Positions 8,685 through 17,427 of a DNA stretch of 64,000 nucleotides are shown here, one piece after another. Position numbers and translations under genes: made by a program. The notes beneath the pieces were generated by a model, which was not told the origin of the DNA, ran no database searches, and saw nothing but the letters and a program-made list of their open reading frames with translations. The first letter of the stretch is position 1; every line of letters starts with the position of its first letter. The DNA is from Thalassospira alkalitolerans (GTDB lineage Bacteria; Pseudomonadota; Alphaproteobacteria; Rhodospirillales; Thalassospiraceae), in contig NZ_JFKB01000004.1 of the NCBI RefSeq assembly GCF_002115745.1, forward strand, positions 248,001-312,000, in the 5' to 3' direction.

Positions 8685-10061
8685 ATGACGCATGATAAAA
8701 ACAAACAGGTCGGCCATAACCGGGAATCCCGCCTGTTTTATCAAAGCCGTTCCCGACGCCCGCTGATTGACCACGCCAAAGGCGTTTATATGTGGGATGT
8801 AGATGGCAAACGTTATATCGACGCATCCAGCGGTGCCATGGTCAGCAATATCGGGCACAGCGACCCGCGCGTGATTGCCGCGATGAACGAACAGCTTGAA
8901 AAAGCAAGCTTCGCCTATCGCCTGCATTTTGAAAATGATGCCGCCGAAACGCTGGCCTACCGGCTTTCCGAACGCGCACCGGGCGATCTTGAACGGGTAT
9001 TTTTTGTCTCCGGCGGGTCCGAGGCAATTGAAAGCTGTATCAAGCTTGCCCGTCAATACGCCTTGGCAATCGGTCAGGCCCAGCGCAGCAAAATCATTTC
9101 ACGCTTTCCCAGTTACCATGGATCGACATTGGGCGCGCTTGCCATCACCGGCTATACCCCGATGCATGCGCCCTTTGCCCCGATGATGGTTGATCAACCC
9201 AAAATCCCGGCCCCGACATGTTATCTGGATCACGATGACCTGACCTATCATGAACGTGGTCTGAAATACGCCAATATGCTCGAGGCTGAAATCCTTAAAC
9301 AGGGCCCGGAAACCGTCCTTGGCTTTATCATGGAACCGGTCGGCGGGGCTGCCACGGGCGCGCTTGTCGCCCCCGACAGCTATTATCGCCGCATCCGCGA
9401 AATCTGCGATCAATACGGCATTCTTCTGATCTATGACGAGGTCATGACCGGTGCCGGGCGTACCGGCAAATATTTTGCCGCCGAACATTGGGGCATTACG
9501 CCTGATATTCTGGCCGTTTCCAAAGGATTGGCGGCGGGTTATGCCCCGCTGGGTGCGATGATAGCACCCGATCGAATTGTTGGCCCGGTTCTGGATCATG
9601 GCGGTTTTATTCATGGCTATACCTATGCCGGAAACCCGATTGCCTGTGCTGCTGGAAATGCGGTTCTTGACGTCATCGAAGAAGACAACCTTCTTGATAA
9701 CGCTGCCCAAAGCGGGGCTGCGCTCAAAACCGAACTTGGCAAACTGGCCAATGATTTTTCCATGATCGGTGATGTGCGCGGGCTGGGTTTGTTGCTTGCT
9801 GTTGAACTCGTCAAAAACCGCGAAACCATGGAACCGTTCGATGCCAAACACATGGCAGCCGCCCGGCTTGTCGATATTGCCTATGACAAGGGCCTGATCA
9901 TTTACTGGCGGCGCACACGCGGCGGCTATCGCGGCGATCATGTCATGGTCTGTCCGCCGATGACCATCACACCCGATCAGTTTAACGACATCATGGACCC
10001 GTTGCGCGCTGCCCTTGGCGAACTTCAGGATGAACTCACCCTTGCCGGAGCCTTCGCATGA
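8685..10061 (+). CDS. Class III PLP-dependent aminotransferase
   Basis: Aminotransferase of 458 residues of the omega-amino-acid/diamine class. The PLP-binding lysine is in VSKGLAAGYAPLGAM near residue 275, and the aspartate that contacts the pyridine nitrogen is in IYDEVMTGAGRTG near 245. The cofactor phosphate region is FVSGGSEAIESCIKLA near 108-123. It would move an amino group from a terminal amine or beta-amino acid to a keto acid, giving an aldehyde or beta-keto acid. AGGAGAG precedes the ATG, and its stop overlaps the next start (ATGA). The substrate is inferred from the operon. Confidence 0.83.
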   Translation: MTHDKNKQVGHNRESRLFYQSRSRRPLIDHAKGVYMWDVDGKRYIDASSGAMVSNIGHSDPRVIAAMNEQLEKASFAYRLHFENDAAETLAYRLSERAPGDLERVFFVSGGSEAIESCIKLARQYALAIGQAQRSKIISRFPSYHGSTLGALAITGYTPMHAPFAPMMVDQPKIPAPTCYLDHDDLTYHERGLKYANMLEAEILKQGPETVLGFIMEPVGGAATGALVAPDSYYRRIREICDQYGILLIYDEVMTGAGRTGKYFAAEHWGITPDILAVSKGLAAGYAPLGAMIAPDRIVGPVLDHGGFIHGYTYAGNPIACAAGNAVLDVIEEDNLLDNAAQSGAALKTELGKLANDFSMIGDVRGLGLLLAVELVKNRETMEPFDAKHMAAARLVDIAYDKGLIIYWRRTRGGYRGDHVMVCPPMTITPDQFNDIMDPLRAALGELQDELTLAGAFA

Positions 10062-10987
10062 GCCGCAAAGTCATCATCACCTGTGCGATTACCGGATCGG
10101 TGCATACCCCCTCCATGAGCCCGCATCTGCCGATCACCCCGGATCAGATTGCCGATCAGGCAATTGCCGCCGCCGAGGCCGGAGCTGCCATCCTGCATCT
10201 GCATGCACGCGATCCCGAAACCGGTTTTCCCAGTCCGGAACCCGACCTGTTCAACCAATTCCTGCCGCGCATCAAGTCATCGACCGATGCCGTAATCAAT
10301 ATTTCAACCGGCGGCGGCATGACCATGACGGTCAAGGATCGCATCCGCGCGGCACAACAGGCCGCGCCTGAAATGGCGTCGCTGAATATGGGCACGATGA
10401 ATTTCGGCCTGTTCCCCGCCCTTGCCGGGCGCAATGATTGGAAACACGATTGGGAACCAAAATTCCTTGAAGACAGCCGCGATTTTGTTTTCAAAAATAC
10501 CTTTGCCGATATCGAAACCATTCTGGCCGATCTGGGCGTTGCCAATGGCACAAGGTTCGAATTTGAATGCTATGACGTTGGCCATCTTTATACGCTGGCC
10601 CATTTCGTTGATCGCGGCCTGATCAAGGGGCCGATATTTATCCAGTTTGTTCTGGGCGTTCTGGGCGGCATCGGGGCTGATTCCGATAACCTTGCCCATC
10701 TGAAACGCACGGCCGACAAACTGTTTGGTAATCAATATGAGTTTTCGGTCCTCGGCGCCGGGCGTCACCAGATGCCACTTGCCACCATGTCGGCCGCCAT
10801 GGGCGGGCATGTCCGCGTCGGACTGGAAGACAACCTTTATCTGCGCAAGGGCGAACTGGCCCCGGATAACGCCTCGCAAGTTCGCAAAATCCGCGAGGTT
10901 CTGGATGGTCTATCGCTTGAAATCGCCACCCCGGATGACGCCCGATCACTTCTGAACCTGAAAGGTGCCGATCAGGTCGCCTTTTAG
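10058..10987 (+). CDS. BKACE-family beta-keto acid cleavage enzyme
   Basis: Zinc-dependent enzyme of 309 residues of the DUF849/3-keto-5-aminohexanoate cleavage family, which condenses a beta-keto acid with acetyl-CoA and splits it into acetoacetate and a new acyl-CoA. Zinc-ligand motif HLHARDPETG is near residues 46-55, INISTGGG near 80-87, and the conserved GLEDN with an acidic ligand near 256-260. BKACE substrates differ by member (dehydrocarnitine, 3-oxoadipate, 5-aminohexanoate); residue reading alone does not give this one. A four-base overlap with the aminotransferase suggests the two act in sequence, the aminotransferase making the keto acid. Confidence 0.83.
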   Translation: MSRKVIITCAITGSVHTPSMSPHLPITPDQIADQAIAAAEAGAAILHLHARDPETGFPSPEPDLFNQFLPRIKSSTDAVINISTGGGMTMTVKDRIRAAQQAAPEMASLNMGTMNFGLFPALAGRNDWKHDWEPKFLEDSRDFVFKNTFADIETILADLGVANGTRFEFECYDVGHLYTLAHFVDRGLIKGPIFIQFVLGVLGGIGADSDNLAHLKRTADKLFGNQYEFSVLGAGRHQMPLATMSAAMGGHVRVGLEDNLYLRKGELAPDNASQVRKIREVLDGLSLEIATPDDARSLLNLKGADQVAF

Positions 10988-11044
10988 AACGCCATAACAA
11001 ACGCCACCACCGCAACAAAGCATAGCCAACGAAAGGCGGCGCGC

Positions 11045-12088
11045 ATGATGCATGCCTATTTTTCAGACGATCAGCTTCGTCATCACGGCCAGACATTCAT
11101 GGTCGCAGGCGAACCAAAGCCGATCCCCGAAGTTCCGGAACGCGCCGAAATCCTGTCCACAGCCGTCAAACGGCTTGGCCTTGATTTGCGCGAACCCGGT
11201 GATTTTGGCATGGGTCCGATTGCCGCCATTCATGCGCCGGAATATCTGAAATTCCTGCAAACCATTCACGATGAATGGAAAACCGCAGGCGGATCGGAAC
11301 TCGTGGTGCCCAGCATCCACCCCTTTGACCGGATGGGGCCCTATCCACGATCCCATATCGGCAAGGCAGGTTTTCATTTGGGCGATACATCCTGCCCGGT
11401 ATCAAAAACCACATGGCAATCGGCCTATGCCAGTGCACAGGCCGCTATCGCCGCGGCCCGTGATGTGCGCGATCATGGCCATAAATCGGCCTATGCCCTG
11501 TGCCGCCCGCCCGGCCATCATGCCAGCCGCGATATCGCCGGGGGGTTCTGTTACCTTAATAACAGCGCCATAGCCGCACAGGAACTGCGCGCCAAATATG
11601 ACCGCGTCGCCATCCTTGATGTCGATTTGCATCATGGCAATGGCACACAACATATTTTCTATACCCGCGATGATGTCATGACATTATCGATCCATGCCGA
11701 TCCCGGCGTGTTTTATCCGTTTTTCTGGGGCCATGCCGAAGAACGCGGCCAAGATGCCGGGCTTGGCTTTAATCACAACTATCCCCTGCCCCTTGGCAGC
11801 GGCAATGACGTCTTTCTGGCTGCCCTTGATCGTGCGCTTTCCATGATTGATCATTTCAGCGCCGATGCAGTTGTAATTGCACTTGGTCTGGATGCATCAC
11901 AGGACGATCCGTTTGGCGGACTTGCAATCACGCCGGACGGTTTTGCCGAAATCGGTAAAAAAATTGGCGGCGTCAAACTGCCAACCGTGCTAGTGCAGGA
12001 AGGTGGGTATGTCAGTAACACACTGGCAGAAAACCTTTTTCAGTTTGTCAGCGCATTTCGCGCCACCATCGCGGAGAGCCCCGAATGA
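11045..12088 (+). CDS. Acetylpolyamine amidohydrolase / histone-deacetylase-like enzyme
   Basis: Arginase/deacetylase-fold zinc hydrolase of 347 residues. The signature set is present: catalytic His-His in PPGHHASRD (about 157-165), GGFCYLNN (about 168-175), zinc ligands in DVDLHHGNGTQ (about 194-204), the aspartate in LGLDASQDDPFGG (about 281-293) and the transition-state tyrosine in QEGGYV (about 318-323). Bacterial members usually remove acetyl from acetylpolyamines or other small amides. Two tandem ATGs leave the start uncertain by one residue. Its stop overlaps the next start. In this operon it would expose a free amine on the imported compound. Confidence 0.85.
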   Translation: MMHAYFSDDQLRHHGQTFMVAGEPKPIPEVPERAEILSTAVKRLGLDLREPGDFGMGPIAAIHAPEYLKFLQTIHDEWKTAGGSELVVPSIHPFDRMGPYPRSHIGKAGFHLGDTSCPVSKTTWQSAYASAQAAIAAARDVRDHGHKSAYALCRPPGHHASRDIAGGFCYLNNSAIAAQELRAKYDRVAILDVDLHHGNGTQHIFYTRDDVMTLSIHADPGVFYPFFWGHAEERGQDAGLGFNHNYPLPLGSGNDVFLAALDRALSMIDHFSADAVVIALGLDASQDDPFGGLAITPDGFAEIGKKIGGVKLPTVLVQEGGYVSNTLAENLFQFVSAFRATIAESPE

Positions 12089-13227
12089 AAACATCCGATA
12101 TCCTGATCATTGGCGGCGGTATTGCCGGAATGTCGACGGCCTATTTTCTGGCCAAACGTGGCAAGTCGATCACGGTTCTGGAACGCGAAGACCAACCGGG
12201 CTATCACAGCACCGGCCGGTCTGCTGCCCTTTACAGCGAAACCTATGGCCCGAAAATCATCCGCAAAATGTCAACCGCCAGCCGCGACTTTTTCCTGACC
12301 CCGCCCGACGGTTTTACCGAAAACCCCATCCTGACCCCGCGCGGTGTGATCCTGACCGCCGCACCGGGCAATGAAGGCGCGATTGACGAAGTCCTGACCG
12401 ACGGGCGGGCCAACGGTGCCAATGTTGTCGCCCTGACAGCCGATGACATCAAAAAACTGATCCCGATCCTGAATACCGATCTGATTTCGTGCGGTGCGCT
12501 TGAAACCGATGCCATGGATATTGATGTCCATGCCCTGCATTGGGGATTTATCCGGCATTTCAAAAAGCTTGGTGGTGAATTGGTAGTCAATGCCGATGTC
12601 AGCGCCATCGCAAAAACCGCCACCGGCTGGCAGGTAACCGCTGGCAATGAAACCTATGAAGCGGCGATTATTGTCAATGCAGCCGGGGCATGGGCCGACG
12701 AAATCGCACAAAAGGCAGGTGCCAAACCGCTGGGAATCACGCCCAAGCGCCGCACAGCCGTGATGGTGGATTTACCAAGTGACGTTAATGCCCTTGGCTG
12801 GCATATGGTGTCTGACATTGGCGAAGGTCTTTATTTCAAGGAAGACGCCGGTCGCCTGCTGGTATCGCCATCCGATACGACACCCACCGTACCCCATGAT
12901 GTCCAGCCCGAAGAACTTGATATCGCCATCACCATTGATCGTCTGATGACAGCAACGACACTTAAAATCAACCGTCCGGGCGAAGCATGGGCAGGTTTGC
13001 GCAGTTTCTTTGCCGATGGTGATCCGGTTTCGGCCTTTGATCCCGAAATGGGTGGCTTTTACTGGCTTGCCGGTCAGGGCGGCTATGGCATTCAAACCGC
13101 CCCTGCCATGGGCGAATATGCCGCAAGTGTGATCTGTGGCGATGGTGTTCCGGCCCGGATGGCAAAAATCGGCATCACCGAAGACGCCCTTGCCGCCACC
13201 CGTCCCGGCCTTGGCAAACCAGCCTGA
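12085..13227 (+). CDS. FAD-dependent amine/amino-acid oxidoreductase (DAO fold)
   Basis: Flavoprotein of 380 residues of the D-amino-acid oxidase/glycine oxidase fold. The dinucleotide-binding motif IIGGGIAGMSTAYFLAKRG occupies about 6-24, the second FAD strand ends in VLERE, and GLYFKEDAGRLLVSPSD plus WLAGQGGYGIQTAP near the C-terminus match the substrate-domain and FAD-binding ends of the family. It would oxidise an amino or imino acid to an imino or keto product. The imine fits the RidA deaminase at the end of the operon. Start ATG overlaps the preceding stop (ATGA). Confidence 0.82.
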   Translation: MKTSDILIIGGGIAGMSTAYFLAKRGKSITVLEREDQPGYHSTGRSAALYSETYGPKIIRKMSTASRDFFLTPPDGFTENPILTPRGVILTAAPGNEGAIDEVLTDGRANGANVVALTADDIKKLIPILNTDLISCGALETDAMDIDVHALHWGFIRHFKKLGGELVVNADVSAIAKTATGWQVTAGNETYEAAIIVNAAGAWADEIAQKAGAKPLGITPKRRTAVMVDLPSDVNALGWHMVSDIGEGLYFKEDAGRLLVSPSDTTPTVPHDVQPEELDIAITIDRLMTATTLKINRPGEAWAGLRSFFADGDPVSAFDPEMGGFYWLAGQGGYGIQTAPAMGEYAASVICGDGVPARMAKIGITEDALAATRPGLGKPA

Positions 13228-13243
13228 AAATACGGAGCCCGTC

Positions 13244-14545
13244 ATGACGTCCCAAAACCTTGATCGCAATGCCCTTCGTAACGCCGTTGCCAATCGCCGG
13301 GATCGTGCGATTGATGATCTCTGCGCCTTGGTCCGTCATGACAGTCTTCTGGGGAACGAGGCCCCGGCGCAAAACTGGGTCGCGGATCGGTTTGCCGATA
13401 TGGGGCTTGCGGTCGAACGGGTAAAGATCGATATCAATGCCCTGCGTGATCAGCCGGGCTTTTCCCCGGTGGTTACGACGGAATATAGCGGGCGCGAAAA
13501 CATTGTGGGCCTGCATAAACCGGCCAAACAGACCGGGCGCAGCCTGATTTTAAACGGACATATTGATGTGGTGCCGACCGGCCCGGTGGCGCAATGGCGG
13601 CGCGGCCCGTTTGATCCCTATGTCGAACGCGACTGGCTTTATGGCCGGGGGGCTGGCGATATGAAGGCCGGGATCATTGCCTATTGCCATGCGCTGGCGG
13701 CCCTGCATGATCTGGGGCTGGAACCTGCCGCCCCGGTCATCCTGCAATCCGTGGTCGAGGAAGAATGCACCGGCAATGGTGCGCTGGCTTGCCTTCATGC
13801 CGGTTACAAGGCCGATTGCGCCATCATCCCCGAACCGTTCAGCCAAACCCTGATGACCGCCCAGCTTGGCGTGATGTGGTTTCAGCTTCACGTCACCGGA
13901 AGCCCGGCGCATGTTCTCGACACCTCGGCTGGCAGCAACGCCATCGAAGCGGCCTTTGGCTTTTTCGAAACCCTGAAAGAAGTCGAAGAAATCTGGAACC
14001 ATCCCACCCATCGTCATGCGGCTTACGGCGCACATGTTCATCCGGTCAATTTCAATCTTGGCAAGATCGAAGGCGGTGAATGGGCATCCACCGTTCCGCC
14101 GGTTTGTTCGGCTGATATCCGGGTTGGATTCTATCCGGGGATGGAATTGGCCAAGGTCCGCGAAACCATCGAGGCCGTCGCCCAAAGTGCCCTTGAAAAC
14201 CACCCTTCTTGCAAGGGGGCAAAATTTGACATTACCTATCGCGGTTTTCAGGCCGAAGGCTGTGTGATGGATGAAACCCATCCAATGATGACCATGATCG
14301 GCGACATCCATCAGGAAGTCACCGGCAATGTGATCAAAAACTATGCCTCGACCGCAACGACAGACGCGCGTTTTTTCCAGATTTACGGCAACATCCCGGC
14401 CACCTGTTATGGCCCGAAAGCCGAACGGATTCATGGCATTGACGAACGGGTTTCGATTTCCAGCATGATGGAAGTCACCGAGGTTCTTGCCCTGTTCATT
14501 GCCGACTGGTGCGGTACGGCCAAACGTGATACCCAACCGGCATAA
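13244..14545 (+). CDS. M20-family deacylase (ArgE/DapE type)
   Basis: Dinuclear-zinc amidohydrolase of 433 residues. Metal and catalytic motifs are in order: LNGHIDVVPTG (about 102-112), YGRGAGDMKAG (about 131-141) and VVEEECTGNG (about 171-180). The dimerisation lid lies at about 200-320. The start at 13244 follows ACGGAG; an upstream frame from 13136 overlaps the previous gene and adds 36 non-conserved residues. It is a second deacylase in the operon, unrelated in fold to the histone-deacetylase-like one, suggesting either two acyl groups or a later hydrolytic step on a different intermediate. Confidence 0.85.
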   Translation: MTSQNLDRNALRNAVANRRDRAIDDLCALVRHDSLLGNEAPAQNWVADRFADMGLAVERVKIDINALRDQPGFSPVVTTEYSGRENIVGLHKPAKQTGRSLILNGHIDVVPTGPVAQWRRGPFDPYVERDWLYGRGAGDMKAGIIAYCHALAALHDLGLEPAAPVILQSVVEEECTGNGALACLHAGYKADCAIIPEPFSQTLMTAQLGVMWFQLHVTGSPAHVLDTSAGSNAIEAAFGFFETLKEVEEIWNHPTHRHAAYGAHVHPVNFNLGKIEGGEWASTVPPVCSADIRVGFYPGMELAKVRETIEAVAQSALENHPSCKGAKFDITYRGFQAEGCVMDETHPMMTMIGDIHQEVTGNVIKNYASTATTDARFFQIYGNIPATCYGPKAERIHGIDERVSISSMMEVTEVLALFIADWCGTAKRDTQPA

Positions 14546-14588
14546 ATCACCCCAAATTCAAAACCAAACTTGATATCAGGAGATCCCA

Positions 14589-14936
14589 ATGAGCATTCAG
14601 CGTTTCCACACCGGCCCGCGTATGAGCCAGGCCGTTGTCCATGGCGACACCATCTATCTTGCCGGTCAGGTTGGCGAACCGGGCAGCGACGTCACCAACC
14701 AGACCAAGGAATGCCTGGCCAAGGTTGATGCCCTTCTGGCGGAATGTGGCTCGTCCAAGGAAAACATCCTGTCGACCACCATCTGGCTGGCTGACATGGC
14801 CGATTTCGGCAAAATGAATGAAATCTGGGACGCATGGGTTCCACAGGGTCACACCCCGGCCCGTGCCTGCGGCGAAGCAAAGCTCGCCACCCCGGATTAT
14901 CTGGTTGAATTTATGATCGTTGCGGCCAAACCGTAA
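14589..14936 (+). CDS. RidA-family enamine/imine deaminase
   Basis: Rid-family protein of 115 residues, last gene of the operon. RidA trimers hydrolyse reactive enamines and imines released by PLP and flavin enzymes. Visible family sequence: SQAVVHGDTIYLAGQVG near the start, the conserved arginine in HTPARACGEAKLA near residues 90-102, and a terminal strand VEFMIVAAKP. AGGAGAT precedes the ATG. Its place after an aminotransferase and a flavin oxidase suggests it clears an imine in the same pathway. Confidence 0.87.
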   Translation: MSIQRFHTGPRMSQAVVHGDTIYLAGQVGEPGSDVTNQTKECLAKVDALLAECGSSKENILSTTIWLADMADFGKMNEIWDAWVPQGHTPARACGEAKLATPDYLVEFMIVAAKP

Positions 14937-14961
14937 TTCGACGATCTGTTTGCCAATGCAA

Positions 14962-14994
14962 AACGCCCGGTCGATTTATCGCCGGGCGTTTTTG
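14962..14994. terminator. Bidirectional terminator of the amine operon and the OsmC fusion gene
   Basis: Nine-bp stem AACGCCCGG/CCGGGCGTT (14962-14970 and 14982-14990) with an 11-base loop, followed by TTTG on the plus strand and preceded by an A-rich stretch that reads as T on the minus strand. It separates convergent genes. Confidence 0.75.
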
Positions 14995-15011
14995 TTTGGG
15001 TCTGCGCAAGG

Positions 15012-16256
15012 CTACCTGCTGCGCTCATCACCCGTCACGATCAGGGATTTGGCTTCCAGAGTACGATGCACCGGGCATTTATTGGCAATCGCGATCAGTT
15101 TTTCACGGATGTCATCGGTGAAATCGCCATGCAGGGTAATGATCCGTTCAAATCGGTCGATCTTTCCACTTTTTTGCGCGAACTCCGCACCGCATTCCAT
15201 GCAATCAGACGCGTGGATTTTATCATGGCGGACTTCAACCCGAATGCCATCAACCGGGATTTGTTTTTGATCGGCATACATGCGGATCGTCATCACCGTA
15301 CAGGATCCAAGGGCCGCCGCCAGAAGATCATAGGGGGACGGACCACTGTTAAAACCGCCAACACTTTCCGGCTCATCGGCCAGCATGCGATGATGACCGG
15401 CCAGAACCATCGCCTGAAATTTGCCAAGCCCGGTTTCACGCACCACAACCGCCCCATCGGGAATATCGTTATCATCACCGGCCGGTTCATCCGTCGTGAT
15501 ATACCGTTTCGCCCAGGCAGAAATCACATCAGCCGCGTAGGCCGCGTCATCGGGATCGCGCAACAAATGGTCTGCCGTGTCCAGCGACACAAAGCTTTTG
15601 GGGTGTTTGGCAGCAGCAAAAATACGGCTGGCATTGTCAATCCCGACGGTCTGGTCCATCGGTGCATGCATGACCAAAAGCGCCTTGTGCAATTTGCCAA
15701 CTGATGTTTCAACATCATGGGCGCGCAGATCATCCACAAATTGCTGTTTGATCACAAACGGTCGCCCGCCAAGCGATACCTCTGCCTGCCCGTCGCGGGC
15801 AATATTATCAAGGTAATCGGCAAAGTTATGCGTCACATGTTCAATATCGGCAGGCGCACCGATGGTGGCGATGGCCTTTGCCTCTGGCACACTATCGGCA
15901 ACAGCCAAAACCGCCGCCCCGCCCAATGAATGCCCGATCAGCAAACTCGGCGCTGCAAATTCATGACGCAAGAAATCGGCGGCACGGCGCAAATCATCCA
16001 GATTGGATGTGAAATTGGTCGAGGCAAAATCCCCGCCCGATCCGCCAAGCCCGGTAAAATCAAATCGCAACACCCCGATGCCCTGCATGGTTAGCGATTG
16101 CGCGATCTTGCGCGCGGCGGTCAAATCCTTGGAACAGGTAAAACAATGCGCAAACAGGGCATAGGCCCGGACCGGACCCGTCGGAAGGTCCAACCGGGCC
16201 GAAAGTTTCGCGCCCAGTGCCCCTTCAAAGCTAAGTTTGATCGGCCTTACAGCCAT
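15012..16256 (-). CDS. Alpha/beta-hydrolase fused to OsmC-family domain
   Basis: Two-domain protein of 414 residues. Residues 1-255 form an alpha/beta hydrolase with nucleophile elbow GHSLGG near 109-114, an aspartate in the APMDQTVG segment and histidine in TADHLL. Residues 270-414 are an OsmC/Ohr-like domain with LAAALGSCTVMTIRMYA (peroxidatic cysteine) and the second cysteine in SDCMECG/CPVHRTLE. OsmC proteins reduce organic hydroperoxides; the hydrolase half may release fatty acyl substrates. The fusion is known in other proteobacteria and is not a frameshift artefact. Ribosome site CGGAGG precedes the ATG. Confidence 0.87.
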   Translation of the reverse strand: MAVRPIKLSFEGALGAKLSARLDLPTGPVRAYALFAHCFTCSKDLTAARKIAQSLTMQGIGVLRFDFTGLGGSGGDFASTNFTSNLDDLRRAADFLRHEFAAPSLLIGHSLGGAAVLAVADSVPEAKAIATIGAPADIEHVTHNFADYLDNIARDGQAEVSLGGRPFVIKQQFVDDLRAHDVETSVGKLHKALLVMHAPMDQTVGIDNASRIFAAAKHPKSFVSLDTADHLLRDPDDAAYAADVISAWAKRYITTDEPAGDDNDIPDGAVVVRETGLGKFQAMVLAGHHRMLADEPESVGGFNSGPSPYDLLAAALGSCTVMTIRMYADQKQIPVDGIRVEVRHDKIHASDCMECGAEFAQKSGKIDRFERIITLHGDFTDDIREKLIAIANKCPVHRTLEAKSLIVTGDERSR

Positions 16257-16359
16257 AACGAACCTCCGCTGTCGGTATTTGTTGAAATCGTTCTTTGTTT
16301 TTACAATTTCTGCGCTAGCATACCTGACGTCGCCACCACAAAGCCAAGGGTAATACAGT

Positions 16360-16869
16360 GTGACAATACTGGAAACCGAAAGAACGATTGTGCGTCACGC
16401 CACACATGACGACGCGCCCTTTATCTTGCAATTGCTGAACGAACCGGGCTGGATCCGGTTCATCGGTGATCGCAACATTCACGATCTTGATGCCGCGCGC
16501 AGCTATATCGATGAACGACTTCTGTCGAGCTACCTGAAAAATGGTTTCGGGTCTTATATTGTCATCGCAAAGGAAACGGGCACCCCGGTTGGACTTTGCG
16601 GCTTTGTAAAGCGCGACACGCTGGATGGACCCGATATCGGCTATGCGATTGCGCAATCCTTTCAGGGCCAAGGCTATGCCTTTGAAGTCAACGAAGCATT
16701 GCTGAATTACGGACATGACACATTGGGCTTTGATCGGATATTCGGCTACAGCCTGCCCGAAAACATTGCGTCACTCAAATTACTGACCAAACTTGGCCTG
16801 ACCTATGAACGTGATCAGGACGTCAATAACAGCGGCGAAATCTGCAAGGTGTTTGTAAAGGTCGCCTGA
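16360..16869 (+). CDS. GNAT-family N-acetyltransferase (RimJ/RimL-like)
   Basis: Acetyltransferase of 169 residues of the type that modifies protein N-termini or small amines using acetyl-CoA. Visible: ERTIVRHATHDDAPFILQLL at the N-terminus, the acetyl-CoA loop region in IGYAIAQSFQGQGYAFEV (about 88-105) and the terminal segment ENIASLKLLTKLGLTYERD (about 134-152). It starts with GTG, preceded by AAGGG 10 bases upstream. It is divergent from the OsmC fusion and its substrate is unknown. Confidence 0.82.
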   Translation: MTILETERTIVRHATHDDAPFILQLLNEPGWIRFIGDRNIHDLDAARSYIDERLLSSYLKNGFGSYIVIAKETGTPVGLCGFVKRDTLDGPDIGYAIAQSFQGQGYAFEVNEALLNYGHDTLGFDRIFGYSLPENIASLKLLTKLGLTYERDQDVNNSGEICKVFVKVA

Positions 16870-16874
16870 TGCAA

Positions 16875-16905
16875 AAACCCGCACCAAATGATGCGGGTTT
16901 ATTTT
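16875..16905. terminator. Bidirectional terminator between GNAT and thioesterase genes
   Basis: Nine-bp perfect stem AAACCCGCA/TGCGGGTTT (16875-16883 and 16892-16900), 8-base loop, flanked by A-rich sequence on the left and TATTTTC on the right. It serves two convergent genes. Confidence 0.8.
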
Positions 16906-16926
16906 CATCAGACGATTTAAAATCGG

Positions 16927-17427
16927 TCATTCTGCGCGACGAATGCCAATCTTGCGGCCAACACCGATTGGTACCGGCAGGTCCTTGTGCGCATCACAGA
17001 TCAGATCGAGTGTTTTCTGAATATCATCGGGAAACGCCGCCGACCGGCGTTTATCCATATCGATATGCATGGTGATGATTTCATTGGTCGCCGAAAGCCA
17101 GCCTTCGGTGCCATGGCGCAATTCGTGATACATGTGAATGCGTTTGTGATCGCAATCAAGGACTTGCGTATGGATCACAAACGGATCGTTTAAGTGAATT
17201 TCCCGGTCATAGGTCACATGCATTTCAAGGGCAAAGGTCGAAAACCCGCGCCGTTCCGGATAGCTCGTCCCCATCCCGACCGCGTCAAGAAACGCGACCG
17301 ACCCCAGATCAAAACCAACAACATAATAGCCAACATTGACGTGCCCGTTGAAATCAATCCATTCCTTCGGCACGACCCCGCGATAACTTTCAAGCATTTC
17401 CGGGGCGAAAAGATCGGTACTGATCAT
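16927..17427 (-). CDS. Hotdog-fold acyl-CoA thioesterase (4HBT type)
   Basis: Thioesterase-like protein of 166 residues. The hotdog signature is the DFNGHVNVGYYVVGFDLGSV stretch near residues 26-45, with an aspartate-containing helix, and the central strand EMHVTYDREIHLNDPFVIHT. Members hydrolyse acyl-CoA esters; several sit in carnitine/betaine catabolic clusters. The ATG overlaps the stop of the upstream ornithine-cyclodeaminase-family gene (ATGA), so the two form one transcript. Substrate unknown. Confidence 0.8.
   Translation of the reverse strand: MISTDLFAPEMLESYRGVVPKEWIDFNGHVNVGYYVVGFDLGSVAFLDAVGMGTSYPERRGFSTFALEMHVTYDREIHLNDPFVIHTQVLDCDHKRIHMYHELRHGTEGWLSATNEIITMHIDMDKRRSAAFPDDIQKTLDLICDAHKDLPVPIGVGRKIGIRRAE

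Noticed and set aside
8178-9056. Minus-strand open frame of 292 codons across the ATPase/aminotransferase junction
   Set aside because: It lies opposite two genes with complete motifs and encodes nothing recognisable. The same applies to 9099-9941, 13550-14536 and others.
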